Assembly: GCA_005800795.1 (NCBI GenBank)
Contig: SYEN01000459.1
Coordinates: 1-33,741 of the forward strand
From: Burkholderiales bacterium
Lineage (GTDB): Bacteria > Pseudomonadota > Gammaproteobacteria > Burkholderiales > SG8-41
Length of the DNA: 33,741 bases
Reading direction: 5' to 3'
The position numbers and the translations under genes were made by a program. The number at the start of each line of letters is the position of its first letter. Positions within the stretch are counted from its first letter, which is position 1. Below the pieces are notes generated by a model. That model worked only from the letters and a program-made list of their open reading frames with translations. It did not search any database and had not been told where the DNA came from. Shown one piece after another: positions 22,906 through 31,195 of the stretch.

Positions 22906-24570
22906 TGGCATCAAAGCAAAAGTCCACACCGATCCACCTGTCGGCACCACCGCGCCCGCAGAACGATTGGGGTTGCTGCCGCCACGCCCCGACAGCACGG
23001 TGACGTATTGAACGCCCTTGTGGGTATAGGTAATCGGTGGCGCGTTAACGCTGGAACCGGTCTTGAATTGCCACAGCTGCTTGCCGGTATCCTGATCCAG
23101 CGCCACCACTTCGCCGGTAAGCCTGCCGGTGAACAACAGGCCGCTGTCGGTGGCCAGCGTGCCCGCGGAAATGCCATAGTCGTAAATCGGATTCTTCCAT
23201 GCCACCTTGCCCGTCACCGGGTTGATCGCAATCGAATACGCCAGCGGCTCGCCCTTGGGCGGATTCTTGAAACTGGTTTGAATGCCGGTGTAGCCGGCGC
23301 CGATCACCAGTTTCACATCCACGAATTTCATCACCCGTATCGCTTCCCAGGAATTGAGGAACATCAATCCGGTTTTCGGGTTGTAGGCAGACAGGGTGGC
23401 GTTGGTGGCGCGGGCTGGATTCATCTCGACCGTTTCGCCATTGATCGCGCGCTCCAGCAAATCGGTCAATACCGGTCGCCCGGTCTTCAGATCGATCTCC
23501 TTCGCCCAGTTCTGGTTGGTAAATGGCCGCGCCGAGATCAACTGGCCGTTGGTACGGTCCAGCACATACAAGAAGCCATTCTTGTTGGCGTTGAACAAGA
23601 CCTTGCGTGGCTTGCCGTCAATGCGCACGTCGGCGAGGATGCTTTCCTGGCTGCCGTCAAAATCGAAGCTGTCGTTCGGCACATACTGGTAGTGCCACAC
23701 CAGCTCGCCGGTTTTCGGGCGGATCGCCAGTTGCGTCGCGGCGAAAAGGCTGTCCATGCCCATGCGGTACTTCGGGTTATAGGGCTGCGCATTGCCGGTG
23801 CCGACATAATACAAATCGAGTTCCGGGTCGTACGAACCTGCTTGCCAGGTCGCGCCGCCGCCATATTTCCATGCGTCAGGCATCTCCTTGTTGGGCCAAG
23901 TCTCTGAACCTTTCTCGCCCGGCGCAGGTATCGTCCAGGTGCGCCACAGACGCTTGCCGGTATCCGGGTCGTAGCCTTCGACAAAACCGCGCGCGGTGCG
24001 GTCGCCGCCAGCCATGTGATTGATCAGCACGCCGTTGACAATCATCGGCTGGATCACGCCGATGTAACTTTCTTTCCACTCGCCAAATTTTTCCTTCCAC
24101 ACCTCTTTGCCGGTCTTCATATCGAGAGCAACCACGTGCCCGTCGATGTTTTGCCGGAACAGCTTGCCGTTGTAGATAGCCGCCGCACCGCGCAAAAACG
24201 CGCCCGCGCTGCCGATGCGCAGCGCGCCACGGTCATAATTGGCGGGCGTACGCCAGATTTGCCGGCCGGTGGCCACATCGATGGCGAACGTCCAGTTGCC
24301 GTTCACCACGTACATCACGCCGTTGTAGACCGTGGGTTGCGACAGCTCGCCCATGTCGTTGGCGGTGCTGAAGTTCCATATCGGCACCAGCCGCCTCACG
24401 TTCGACTTGGTGATTTGCTTCAACGGGCTGAACATCTTCAGGTCATAGCCCGCGCCCAGATGCAGCACGTTTTCCAGATTTTGTGACGGGTTGAGTAACT
24501 CTTCGCTGGTTTGCGCGGCCGCAAGTCCACATGCCGCACAGAGCAACCCTGCCATGGCGTAGCGTTTCAT
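22900..24570 (-). CDS. PQQ-dependent alcohol dehydrogenase-like quinoprotein (paralog 3)
   Basis: A 556-residue periplasmic quinoprotein and first gene of the four-gene unit. Signal peptide MKRYAMAGLLCAACGLAAAQ; the start at 24570 has GGGAGGA upstream. Active-site positions: D190 in MAGGDRTARGF, N260 in VGTGNAQPYN, D303 and D305 in SFDFD. SAGAFLRG stands where the vicinal cysteines would be. Paralog 1 is the closest relative by eye (shared KFGEWKESY, PNDS, FVDVKLV). The order paralog 3, paralog 2, cytochrome c, paralog 1 on one strand with 4-base gaps indicates one transcript. The alcohol or aldehyde substrate is unknown. PQQ synthesis genes are not in the window. Confidence 0.9.
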   Translation of the reverse strand: MKRYAMAGLLCAACGLAAAQTSEELLNPSQNLENVLHLGAGYDLKMFSPLKQITKSNVRRLVPIWNFSTANDMGELSQPTVYNGVMYVVNGNWTFAIDVATGRQIWRTPANYDRGALRIGSAGAFLRGAAAIYNGKLFRQNIDGHVVALDMKTGKEVWKEKFGEWKESYIGVIQPMIVNGVLINHMAGGDRTARGFVEGYDPDTGKRLWRTWTIPAPGEKGSETWPNKEMPDAWKYGGGATWQAGSYDPELDLYYVGTGNAQPYNPKYRMGMDSLFAATQLAIRPKTGELVWHYQYVPNDSFDFDGSQESILADVRIDGKPRKVLFNANKNGFLYVLDRTNGQLISARPFTNQNWAKEIDLKTGRPVLTDLLERAINGETVEMNPARATNATLSAYNPKTGLMFLNSWEAIRVMKFVDVKLVIGAGYTGIQTSFKNPPKGEPLAYSIAINPVTGKVAWKNPIYDYGISAGTLATDSGLLFTGRLTGEVVALDQDTGKQLWQFKTGSSVNAPPITYTHKGVQYVTVLSGRGGSNPNRSAGAVVPTGGSVWTFALMPE

Positions 24571-24626
24571 AAGTCCTCCCTTGACGTTTGACGCAGGCGA
24601 ACTTTATACCGTGAAGCCCCGCGCCG

Positions 24627-25610
24627 CTACTGCACCGGACTAATATTCGCGTCCTTCATCAACTTCGTCCACTTGGCGGTCTCGGCTTGCAGCCGGGCAA
24701 CGAACTCGGCTGGGGTGCTTGGCGCAGGCTCTACACCCAGCGGCAGCATGCGCTCTTGCATATCAGCGCTCATCACGGCCTTGGTGGCCGTGGCATTGAC
24801 CTTGGCAATGATGTGTTTGGGTGTGCCCAGTGGCGCAAGCAAGCCGTGCCAACCCAGCACCTCAAAGCCCGCCAGCGTCTCCGCAATCGGTGGCGCATCG
24901 GGCGCCAGACGCGTGCGCTGCAAGGTGGCCACGCCCAGCGTGCGCACGCGGCCGGCTTTCACATACGTCGGCAACGACGGCAGCGGCTGGCACGACAGCT
25001 GCACCTGCCCACCGGCCAGATCCACCAGCGAAGGCGTGCCGCCCTTGTAAGCCACGTGCAACATGCTGATACCCGCAAGCCGCTGAAACAACTCCGTACA
25101 CATATGCGAAGTAGAACCCTGACCATTCGACGCAAACAACAACTTACCCGGCCGCGCCTTGGCGTAAGCGATGAACTCCGCCAACGTATTCGCCGGCACG
25201 CTGCTGTTGATGGCGATGGCAAACGCCGTGTTCGACAACATACCGATAGGTGCGTAATCCTTCACCATCCAGTTACGCTGAAACATCATTGAACCGAGCA
25301 TTTGCGTTGACGTCGCAAACCACAAGGTGTAACCATCCGGCGCGGCTTTGGCGACCAGATCGCCGCTGATCATGCCCGTGGCGCCCGGCCGCGGATCCAC
25401 CACCACCTGCTGGCCCCAGGCTTCGGTGAGCTTGGCCGCGAGATGACGCGCGATGACTTCGGGGCCGGAGCCAGGCGTGGCGGCGGTGATCAGGCGGATG
25501 GGTTTGGTGGGGTAGGCACGAGCGTCCTGGGCAAGCGTTGCCATCAGGCAGATAACGAATGCACAGGCCATCGCCGTAGTCCGCGAGTTTACGCAAACGA
25601 TTTTGTTCAC
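24627..25610 (-). CDS. Bug-family tripartite tricarboxylate transporter receptor
   Basis: An intact Bug/TctC-type periplasmic receptor of about 327 residues. The chosen GTG at 25610 gives an n-region MNKIVCVNSRTT and hydrophobic core MACAFVICLMATLAQDARA ahead of the mature start YPTKPIRLITAATPGSGPEV. Other possible starts are 25634 and 25571; none has a strong ribosome-binding site. Motifs: WGQQVVVDPRPGATGMISGD, KAAPDGYTLWFATS, ELFQRLAGISMLHVAYKGG and the C-terminal QAETAKWTKLMKDANISP. It lies upstream of the PQQ unit on the same strand, 56 bases from its start, and could deliver a related substrate. There are no membrane partners nearby. Confidence 0.88.
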   Translation of the reverse strand: MNKIVCVNSRTTAMACAFVICLMATLAQDARAYPTKPIRLITAATPGSGPEVIARHLAAKLTEAWGQQVVVDPRPGATGMISGDLVAKAAPDGYTLWFATSTQMLGSMMFQRNWMVKDYAPIGMLSNTAFAIAINSSVPANTLAEFIAYAKARPGKLLFASNGQGSTSHMCTELFQRLAGISMLHVAYKGGTPSLVDLAGGQVQLSCQPLPSLPTYVKAGRVRTLGVATLQRTRLAPDAPPIAETLAGFEVLGWHGLLAPLGTPKHIIAKVNATATKAVMSADMQERMLPLGVEPAPSTPAEFVARLQAETAKWTKLMKDANISPVQ

Positions 25611-25626
25611 GCGTACCGTCAGGCCG

Positions 25627-25707
25627 TTATACACGGCTCTGCCAAATCAGCGGCGCACGGCTTGAATGCAAACAGGCAATAACATACACCGCGTCGATGA
25701 TGTCCAA
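25627..25707 (-). pseudogene. Remnant of a RelE/ParE-type toxin C terminus
   Basis: A minus-strand frame ending at TAA (25627-25629) reads LDIIDAVYVIACLHSSRAPL then IWQSRV. This matches the usual ParE/RelE ending (beta strand, then AVLHSRRDP..W). No start or N-terminal half is recognisable. It lies downstream of a truncated addiction-module antitoxin on the same strand, the normal gene order for this type of toxin-antitoxin pair, which supports the assignment despite its shortness. Confidence 0.45.
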
Positions 25708-25739
25708 CCGCGCCGCCGGCACGAAAACGACTGCCCGGA

Positions 25740-25856
25740 TCAAGGTACCCGTGCGGCAAGTTCCGCATCGCCCAAGCTATCCCATATGTCCCCAATGAGC
25801 GCGAGGCGTTCTGGCGGACACAGTTTCGCGATTTCGTCTTGGGTCAGGGCAGGCAT
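25740..25856 (-). pseudogene. Truncated addiction-module antitoxin (TIGR02574/PF09720-like)
   Basis: Minus-strand ATG at 25856 encodes MPALTQDEIAKLCPPERLAL then IGDIWDSLGDAELAARVP and a stop. The stretch 'EI..L.P.ERL.LI..IWDSL.D' is characteristic of the putative addiction-module component family, normally about 70-80 residues; here it stops at 38, so the C-terminal toxin-binding part is lost. A toxin remnant follows downstream. The pair is presumably inactive. It sits between an intact and a decayed Bug receptor, in a stretch that looks like a decay zone. Confidence 0.6.
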
Positions 25857-25981
25857 GGAGGCAGATTACCGTATACCGCGCTATTTGTTAAGCCACTCGC
25901 GCGTGCTTGCGTCCCGATCACGTCGCGGCGCAAAGCTTGCGATGCGATATCCGAGCCACACACTCAAGAACCCTGATTTGA

Positions 25982-26319
25982 CGCCCCAAGCTACACAGCA
26001 TCGCATGGTTCGCCACAACCGCGCCGGGCATGTCGGTGCTGAAAACACATGCCAATAGCGGGCGGCTGCGTGCGCTGGCGATGTCCAGCGCCAAACGTTT
26101 GGCAATCACGCCGGATATTCCCACCCTTGCCGAGGCCAGCCTCAAGGATTATCAAAGCAAATCGTGGAACGCACTGGCGGCACCGCGCCAGACGCCGGAG
26201 GCCATCGTGCTGCGCCTGAATCGCGCGATGAGCGCGCTGTTGAGCTCGCGCGCTACGCGCGCGAGGAAATCGTGCGTTTTCAGCCGTTGGTGCAAAGCAT
26301 CGGCTTGAAGCCGGAATAG
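25982..26319 (+). pseudogene. Decayed C-terminal fragment of a Bug-family receptor
   Basis: The plus-strand frame through 26030 reads LKTHANSGRLRALAMSSAKR, then LAITPDIPTLAEASLKDYQS and KSWNALAAPRQTPEAIVLRL, the standard C-terminal third of a Bug receptor. Near 26238-26242 the homology moves to another frame, giving ELARYAREEIVRFQPLVQSI then GLKPE and TAG at 26317. The N-terminal two thirds are absent and a TGA precedes the fragment. It is therefore both truncated and frameshifted. It lies just upstream of the tandem dioxygenases on the same strand and may have been their receptor. Confidence 0.8.
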
Positions 26320-26425
26320 GCGCAAATCCGGGCGCCACACGGGTGACAAGCCTGCACCGTGGGCGTAGCATGATGTTTTTGCCGCAGCCGGTGTCTTGAT
26401 ACTTCGCCATCAGGAGATTCGCATC

Positions 26426-27322
26426 ATGCCCATGCAGATACGCCCACTGGGGCCGTTCATCGGCGCCGAGGTTGATGGCATCGACTTGCGCGAGCCGTTG
26501 ACGCCCGCGCAGGCCGAGGCCATTCATCACGGCATGGATCGTTACGCGGTGCTGGTGTTTCGTGGCCAGCCGCTGACCAACGATCAGCACATGGCCTTCA
26601 CGCTGGCGCTGGGGCCGCTTGAAACCACACAAAAAAATGTCATGCGCAGCGCCAGCGGCGAATTCCGCATCCCCGATTCTTTCAACGACGTTTCCAACCT
26701 CGACCGCAACAACCAGCCTTACGCGCCCGGCGACCGCAAGCGCCTGTTCGCCATCGGCAACCGCCTGTGGCATTCCGATTCGTCGTTCAAGGTGGTGCCA
26801 GCAAAATATTCGCTGCTGCGCGCAGTGCGCATTCCGTCGGCAGGCGGCAACACTGAGTTCGCCCACATGGGCGCCGCCTACGAGGCGCTTGACGGGGACA
26901 CCAGGGACCTGATCGAGCCGTTGATCTGCGAACACTCGCAACTCTTTTCGCGCGACGTCATCGGCTTTCGTGAATTCTCGCCGGAGGAACGTGAGCGCTT
27001 CAAGCCGGTGCGTCAGCGGCTAGTGCGCACACTGCCGCGCACGGGGCGAAAATCAATTTATCTCTCGTCGCACGCCGGCACGATCATGGGTTGGCAGTTA
27101 CCCGAAGCACGGTTGTTGCTGCACGATTTGACCGAGCACGCCACACAGCGCGAGTTCGTCTATTCGCACCGCTGGCAGGTGAACGATCTGGTAATGTGGG
27201 ACAACCGCCAGACCATGCATCGCGGGCGGCCTTTCCCGCCTGAAGAACCGCGCGACGTCCGTCGCACCACCATCAAAGGGCACGCGCCGACGGTGGAACA
27301 GCAGGAAGCGGTTGCGGCATAA
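26426..27322 (+). CDS. TauD/TfdA-family dioxygenase (tandem copy A)
   Basis: A 298-residue Fe(II)/2-oxoglutarate dioxygenase. The triad is H116 and D118 (LWHSDSSFK) and the histidine in WDNRQTMHRG; the 2-oxoglutarate arginine is in RRTTIKG. AGGAG precedes the ATG at 26426, which is better than the in-frame ATG at 26396. It is very similar along its length to the next gene (both begin with IRPLGPFIGA and share LREPLTPAQAEAIH), showing a tandem duplication. The two were probably made from one transcript, 29 bases apart. These two are closer to each other than to the dioxygenases at 5940 and 8066. Confidence 0.92.
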   Translation: MPMQIRPLGPFIGAEVDGIDLREPLTPAQAEAIHHGMDRYAVLVFRGQPLTNDQHMAFTLALGPLETTQKNVMRSASGEFRIPDSFNDVSNLDRNNQPYAPGDRKRLFAIGNRLWHSDSSFKVVPAKYSLLRAVRIPSAGGNTEFAHMGAAYEALDGDTRDLIEPLICEHSQLFSRDVIGFREFSPEERERFKPVRQRLVRTLPRTGRKSIYLSSHAGTIMGWQLPEARLLLHDLTEHATQREFVYSHRWQVNDLVMWDNRQTMHRGRPFPPEEPRDVRRTTIKGHAPTVEQQEAVAA

Positions 27323-27351
27323 TCTTTGTTGATCGATACAGGAGACACGTC

Positions 27352-28251
27352 ATGACCCTGCAAATACGCCCGTTGGGGCCGTTCATCGGCGCCAAGGTTG
27401 ACGGCATTGATCTGCGTGAGCCGCTGACGCCCGCACAGGCTGAGGCCATCCACGATGGCATGGATCGCCACGCAGTACTGGTGTTTCACGATCAGCCCGT
27501 CACCAACGAGCAGCATCTGGCGTTTACACAGGCGCTGGGGCCGCTGGAAAACACCGCGAAAAACACCCTGCGTGCGGCGGAGGATTTCCGGCTGCCGCCG
27601 ATGTTTGCCGATGTATCGAATCTCGACGGCAACAACCAGCCGTTCGGACGCGATGACCGCAAGCGCCTCTTTGCCATCGGCAACCGGCTGTGGCATTCCG
27701 ATTCGTCGTTCAAGGCCATCCCCGCAAAATATTCGCTGCTGCGGGCGGTGCGCGTGCCCTCAAAAGGCGGCAACACCGAGTTTGCGCACATGGGCGCGGC
27801 TTACGAGGCGCTCGACAACGACACCAGGGCCTTGATTGAACCGTTGATTTGCGAACACTCACAGATGTTTTCGCGCGATCTCATTGGCTTTCGTGAGTTT
27901 TCAGCCGAGGAGCGCGAGCGCTTCAAGCCGGTGCGCCAGCGGCTGGTGCGCACGCTGGCGCGCACCGGGCGCAAATCACTGTATCTGTCCTCGCACGCCG
28001 GCACCATTCTCGGCTGGCAATTGCCGGAAGCGCGGCTGCTGCTGCGCGATTTGGCCGAGCATGCCACGCAGCGCGAGTTTGTGTATTCGCACAAGTGGCG
28101 CGTCAATGATCTGGTGATGTGGGACAACCGACAGGCCATGCATCGCGGTCGGCCGTTCCCGGTTGAGGAAGCGCGTGACGTGCGCCGCACGACCATTTCT
28201 GGTGACGTGCCTACCGTGGCGCAGGCCGAAGAAGAAGCCGCCGCCGCGTGA
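27352..28251 (+). CDS. TauD/TfdA-family dioxygenase (tandem copy B)
   Basis: A 299-residue paralog of the preceding gene. H115 and D117 (LWHSDSSFK), distal histidine in WDNRQAMHRG, and RRTTISG arginine are all kept, so both copies look active. Differences cluster at positions such as RGQPLTND versus HDQPVTNE and in the ENTAKNTLRAAEDFRLPPMF segment near residues 67-85, where substrate specificity may differ. CAGGAG precedes the ATG. It converges on the hydrolase at 28273 with only 21 bases between the stops. Confidence 0.92.
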   Translation: MTLQIRPLGPFIGAKVDGIDLREPLTPAQAEAIHDGMDRHAVLVFHDQPVTNEQHLAFTQALGPLENTAKNTLRAAEDFRLPPMFADVSNLDGNNQPFGRDDRKRLFAIGNRLWHSDSSFKAIPAKYSLLRAVRVPSKGGNTEFAHMGAAYEALDNDTRALIEPLICEHSQMFSRDLIGFREFSAEERERFKPVRQRLVRTLARTGRKSLYLSSHAGTILGWQLPEARLLLRDLAEHATQREFVYSHKWRVNDLVMWDNRQAMHRGRPFPVEEARDVRRTTISGDVPTVAQAEEEAAAA

Positions 28252-28268
28252 ACGGGCGAGGCTATATC

Positions 28269-28300
28269 GTAACTATTTTATTTTATTCAAGAATTTTTTA
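28269..28300 (+). repeat. AT-rich boundary element, copy 12 (weak)
   Basis: AT-rich stretch TAACTATTTTATTTTATTCA then AGAATTTTTTA covering the stop and last codons (KKFLNKIK) of the hydrolase at 28273. The paralogous hydrolase ends in the similar FLDKIR with less AT-rich codons, so this copy may be ordinary coding sequence. Listed with low confidence. Confidence 0.3.
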
Positions 28301-29142
28301 GCCACTTCGACAAACCCCGGCGGGTTGTCGAGCGTGACGTGGTGATCGCAGCCAGCCACTTCCATCACGTCTATCTGCGGCGCCAGCGCTTTCACCTGCG
28401 CGATGATTTCCGGCGTTACGCGATTGCTGCGGTCACCCCGCATCAGCAACGCGGGAATCTTGATGCGCTCCCAGCACGGAATCAGATTGCGTCCGATGCG
28501 CAGCGCGTAAACATTGCGGTCCGCCTTGTTGCGCCAGCGCCCGTCCTCGAACTGCCGTCCCGCGTGCAATGCCAGATGGCGCACCACCTCGGGTGTGGCG
28601 CTGCTGCCCGCCGGACGAATCTTGAATCGCTCAACAAATTCGTTCTGATCGGCATAGCTGTTGCCTTCGCGCGCACCCACCGCGTTCATGGTGGCGATGC
28701 GATCCGGCGACATGTTCAGCGATGAGTCGATCATGATGAACGCCCTGGCGCGGCCCGGGTAAGTCGACGCATACACCGTCGACACCAGCCCGCCCATCGA
28801 GTGCCCAACGAGAATGAAATCGCGCAGATCAAGTTTTTCGGTCAGCGCGTGAATGTCGGCGGCGTAGTCATCATAGGTGTAGTGCTGCAAGGCGGAACGG
28901 TCCCAATCGCTGTCGCCGTGACCGCGCAGATCCAGCGCCAGCACGTGATATTCATCGGTAAGGCCATTCGCCACAAAATCATACCAGTGCGCGTTCGCCG
29001 CGCTACCGTGGATGCACAGCAGGGGCGTTTTACCCGCGGTGCCGTAGTCCTGCACGTGCAGTTTCAGGCCGCTGACTTCGACGGTACGGTCGGTATAGGG
29101 CGCGGGTTTCATCGGTGTGGTGGTATTCAATTCGGTAGACAT
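28273..29142 (-). CDS. Alpha/beta hydrolase (paralog of the next upstream gene)
   Basis: A 289-residue alpha/beta hydrolase. LLCIHGSAANAHWYDF provides the oxyanion loop, GHSMGG holds S115, and GCDHHVTLDNP the catalytic histidine. No signal peptide. The start at 29142 (MSTELNTTTPMKPAPY) mirrors the paralog's N terminus; an ATG at 29175 overlaps the upstream stop as TGATG and is a real alternative through coupling. Third gene of an apparent operon after the asparaginase and its paralog. Its fold class includes ester, lactone and C-C bond hydrolases and haloperoxidases; the substrate is unknown. Confidence 0.87.
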   Translation of the reverse strand: MSTELNTTTPMKPAPYTDRTVEVSGLKLHVQDYGTAGKTPLLCIHGSAANAHWYDFVANGLTDEYHVLALDLRGHGDSDWDRSALQHYTYDDYAADIHALTEKLDLRDFILVGHSMGGLVSTVYASTYPGRARAFIMIDSSLNMSPDRIATMNAVGAREGNSYADQNEFVERFKIRPAGSSATPEVVRHLALHAGRQFEDGRWRNKADRNVYALRIGRNLIPCWERIKIPALLMRGDRSNRVTPEIIAQVKALAPQIDVMEVAGCDHHVTLDNPPGFVEVAKKFLNKIK

Positions 29143-29174
29143 CGTGACTAAGCGGGGCTGTGGCCAAAGAGGCA

Positions 29175-30032
29175 TCAGCGGATTTTATCCAAAAACCTTC
29201 TCGCCACCACGATAAAACCCGCCGGATTATCCAGCGTGATGTGATGATCGCAATTCGGCACCTCGTCGACTTCCACCTGCGGCGCGCGCGATTTCACGTC
29301 TGCGACGGTGACCGGATCGATACGCTGGCTGCGTTCACCCTTCATCAGCAGCACCGGAATCCTGATTTTGTTCCACAACGGAAAACTGTCCACCATTTCG
29401 CGATTGTTGTAGACCTTGCGATCCACCTTGTGCCGCCAGCGGCCATCGTCGAACTGGCGGCTGCTGCCTTTTGCGATATGGCGATGAATCTCTGCTGCTG
29501 CGGTGCTGCCGCCAGGGTGCACCTTGTAAGCGGCGATGAATTCTTCCTGCGTGGCGTAGTGGCGGCCTTCGCGATTGCTGATCGCGTTGAAGCCGGCGAT
29601 ACGCTCGGGCGTAAACTTGATGGTGGTATCCACCAACATGAATGCCTTCACACGGCCCGGATACGTGGCGCAGTAAATGCTGCCGATCATGCCACCCATC
29701 GAGTGGCCGATCAGCACAAAATCACGCAAATCAAGTTGCTCGGCCAGCACCTTCACATCGGCGGCGTGCTGGTGGTAGCCGTAGGTCGGCGTGGGTGACG
29801 GATCCCACTGGCTGTCGCCGTGACCCCGCAAATCGACTGCGCGCAAGTGGTAATCGGTGGTAAAACCGTGCGCGACAAAATCATACCAATGCGCATTGGC
29901 TGCGCCGCCGTGCAGGCACAATAGTTCGGGCTTGCCGGGGGTGCCGTAATCCTGCACCCGCAGTTTGAGGCCGTTGACCTCGATATAGCTCTCCGCATAA
30001 GGCGCGGGCCGTGCCATAGCTGTTGCAGACAT
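29175..30032 (-). CDS. Alpha/beta hydrolase (tandem paralog)
   Basis: A 285-residue alpha/beta hydrolase. HGGAANAHWYDFVAHG, nucleophile S111 in IGHSMGGM, and NCDHHITLDNPAGF for the histidine. It clearly shares ancestry with the next gene downstream: GLKLRVQDYGTPGK versus GLKLHVQDYGTAGK, and AVDLRGHGDSQWD versus ALDLRGHGDSDWD. It starts 31 bases after the asparaginase stop and its own stop touches the next start, so the three genes probably form one transcript. Both copies keep all catalytic residues. Confidence 0.88.
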   Translation of the reverse strand: MSATAMARPAPYAESYIEVNGLKLRVQDYGTPGKPELLCLHGGAANAHWYDFVAHGFTTDYHLRAVDLRGHGDSQWDPSPTPTYGYHQHAADVKVLAEQLDLRDFVLIGHSMGGMIGSIYCATYPGRVKAFMLVDTTIKFTPERIAGFNAISNREGRHYATQEEFIAAYKVHPGGSTAAAEIHRHIAKGSSRQFDDGRWRHKVDRKVYNNREMVDSFPLWNKIRIPVLLMKGERSQRIDPVTVADVKSRAPQVEVDEVPNCDHHITLDNPAGFIVVARRFLDKIR

Positions 30033-30063
30033 CTTTCGTGCCTATTCCCGTTCGCGCCTATGC

Positions 30064-31182
30064 CTAATATTCCCTGAACATCCGCCGAATTTCACCCAGA
30101 TCACGGGTCTTGGTCAATGCCAACATCAGCATAATGCGCGCCTTCTGTGGATTGAGATTGTCGCCGGGCACCATGCCTTCGTCGTCGTATTCCTTGCGCG
30201 CAATCACGCGGCCATTGCCGGTGCGATTGGAACGCACGATCACGGGCCGCGTGTCGATCGGCCCCAGCGTCTTCACCGCCGCACGCTCCGCATTGGACAG
30301 TCCGCCCGCGCCAGTGCCCGCAAACACCATGCCGGCCGCGTTCGCGCCCGCCGCCTTTAGTGCATCCACGCCGGGCTCGGCGTAAGCGTAGAGAATTTCC
30401 ACTTTGGGTAACGCGCTGAGTTTACTCACGTCGAACTCTGACTTCGCGGTATGGCGCCGGGTCGACGTACGATAGTAAACGACCTCGTCCGGATCAACAT
30501 AGCCGAGAAACCCCAGTTCGCCGGAGCGAAAAGCCTCGACGCGATAGGTGTTCGACTTGGTCACATCGCGCGCGCCGTTGATTTCATCGTTCATCACCAC
30601 CAGCGCGCCCTTGCCGCGCGACACCGGCGCGCCCGCCACGCGTATCGCATTGAGCAGATTAAGCGGCCCGTCGGCACTGATCGCGGTGGCCGGGCGTTGC
30701 GAACCGACCAGCACCACCGGCTTGTCGTGCTTGACGGTGAGATGCAGAAAATACGCGGTCTCCTCCAATGTGTTGGTACCGTGTGTCACCACCACGCCGG
30801 CCACCGCCGGCTCTTCGCTGAAAATCGCGTTAATGCGCGCGGCAAGCTTCAGCCACACCGCCGTGTTCATGTTGGTGCTGCCGATGTTGATGATTTGCTC
30901 GACGCGCACCTGGGCGTACTGCTTGATTTCCGGCACGGCTTCAACCAGTTCCGAACCGAGACTCGAGCCCGCCTTGTACTCGGACAGGCTGGTGGTCGAA
31001 CCGCCACGCCCGGCTATCGTGCCGCCGGTGGACAGCACCACCACCAGCGGAAGCGCAGATGCACCCGCCGCGCCTGACGGCCCTTGCGCGACAGCCGTCA
31101 CCGGCACCACCGCCAGCGCAACAGCGAACCACAGCCCTGCGCGGAAACCGCCCGCACGGCACCAACGCCTATCAGAAAACAT
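30064..31182 (-). CDS. Periplasmic (type II-like) L-asparaginase family protein
   Basis: A 372-residue asparaginase/glutaminase family protein with a signal peptide (AGLWFAVALAVVPVTAVAQG), so exported. It has VVVLSTGGTIAGRGG (first catalytic threonine), the flexible-loop tyrosine in LSEYKAGSSLG, VVTHGTNTLEETAYFL (second threonine), and the lysine in RDVTKSNT. In classical enzymes the second motif reads THGTDT; here the aspartate is Asn, confirmed by the codon AAC. This may lower or alter amidase activity. GAGG precedes the start. It heads a three-gene unit with two hydrolases. The normal reaction is asparagine to aspartate plus ammonia. Confidence 0.9.
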   Translation of the reverse strand: MFSDRRWCRAGGFRAGLWFAVALAVVPVTAVAQGPSGAAGASALPLVVVLSTGGTIAGRGGSTTSLSEYKAGSSLGSELVEAVPEIKQYAQVRVEQIINIGSTNMNTAVWLKLAARINAIFSEEPAVAGVVVTHGTNTLEETAYFLHLTVKHDKPVVLVGSQRPATAISADGPLNLLNAIRVAGAPVSRGKGALVVMNDEINGARDVTKSNTYRVEAFRSGELGFLGYVDPDEVVYYRTSTRRHTAKSEFDVSKLSALPKVEILYAYAEPGVDALKAAGANAAGMVFAGTGAGGLSNAERAAVKTLGPIDTRPVIVRSNRTGNGRVIARKEYDDEGMVPGDNLNPQKARIMLMLALTKTRDLGEIRRMFREY

Positions 31183-31195
31183 AATAGTGACCTCA

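Noticed and set aside
21555..23003. Long plus-strand open frame (482 codons) opposite the PQQ genes
   Set aside because: It is the antisense shadow of high-GC PQQ coding sequence; composition is rich in Arg, His and Gly repeats with no domain, while the minus strand encodes clear quinoproteins.
25590..25610. Possible further AT-rich element at the start of the Bug receptor at 25610
   Set aside because: The stretch (GTTTACGCAAACGATTTTG) is only weakly similar to the family and not notably AT-rich, so it was not counted.
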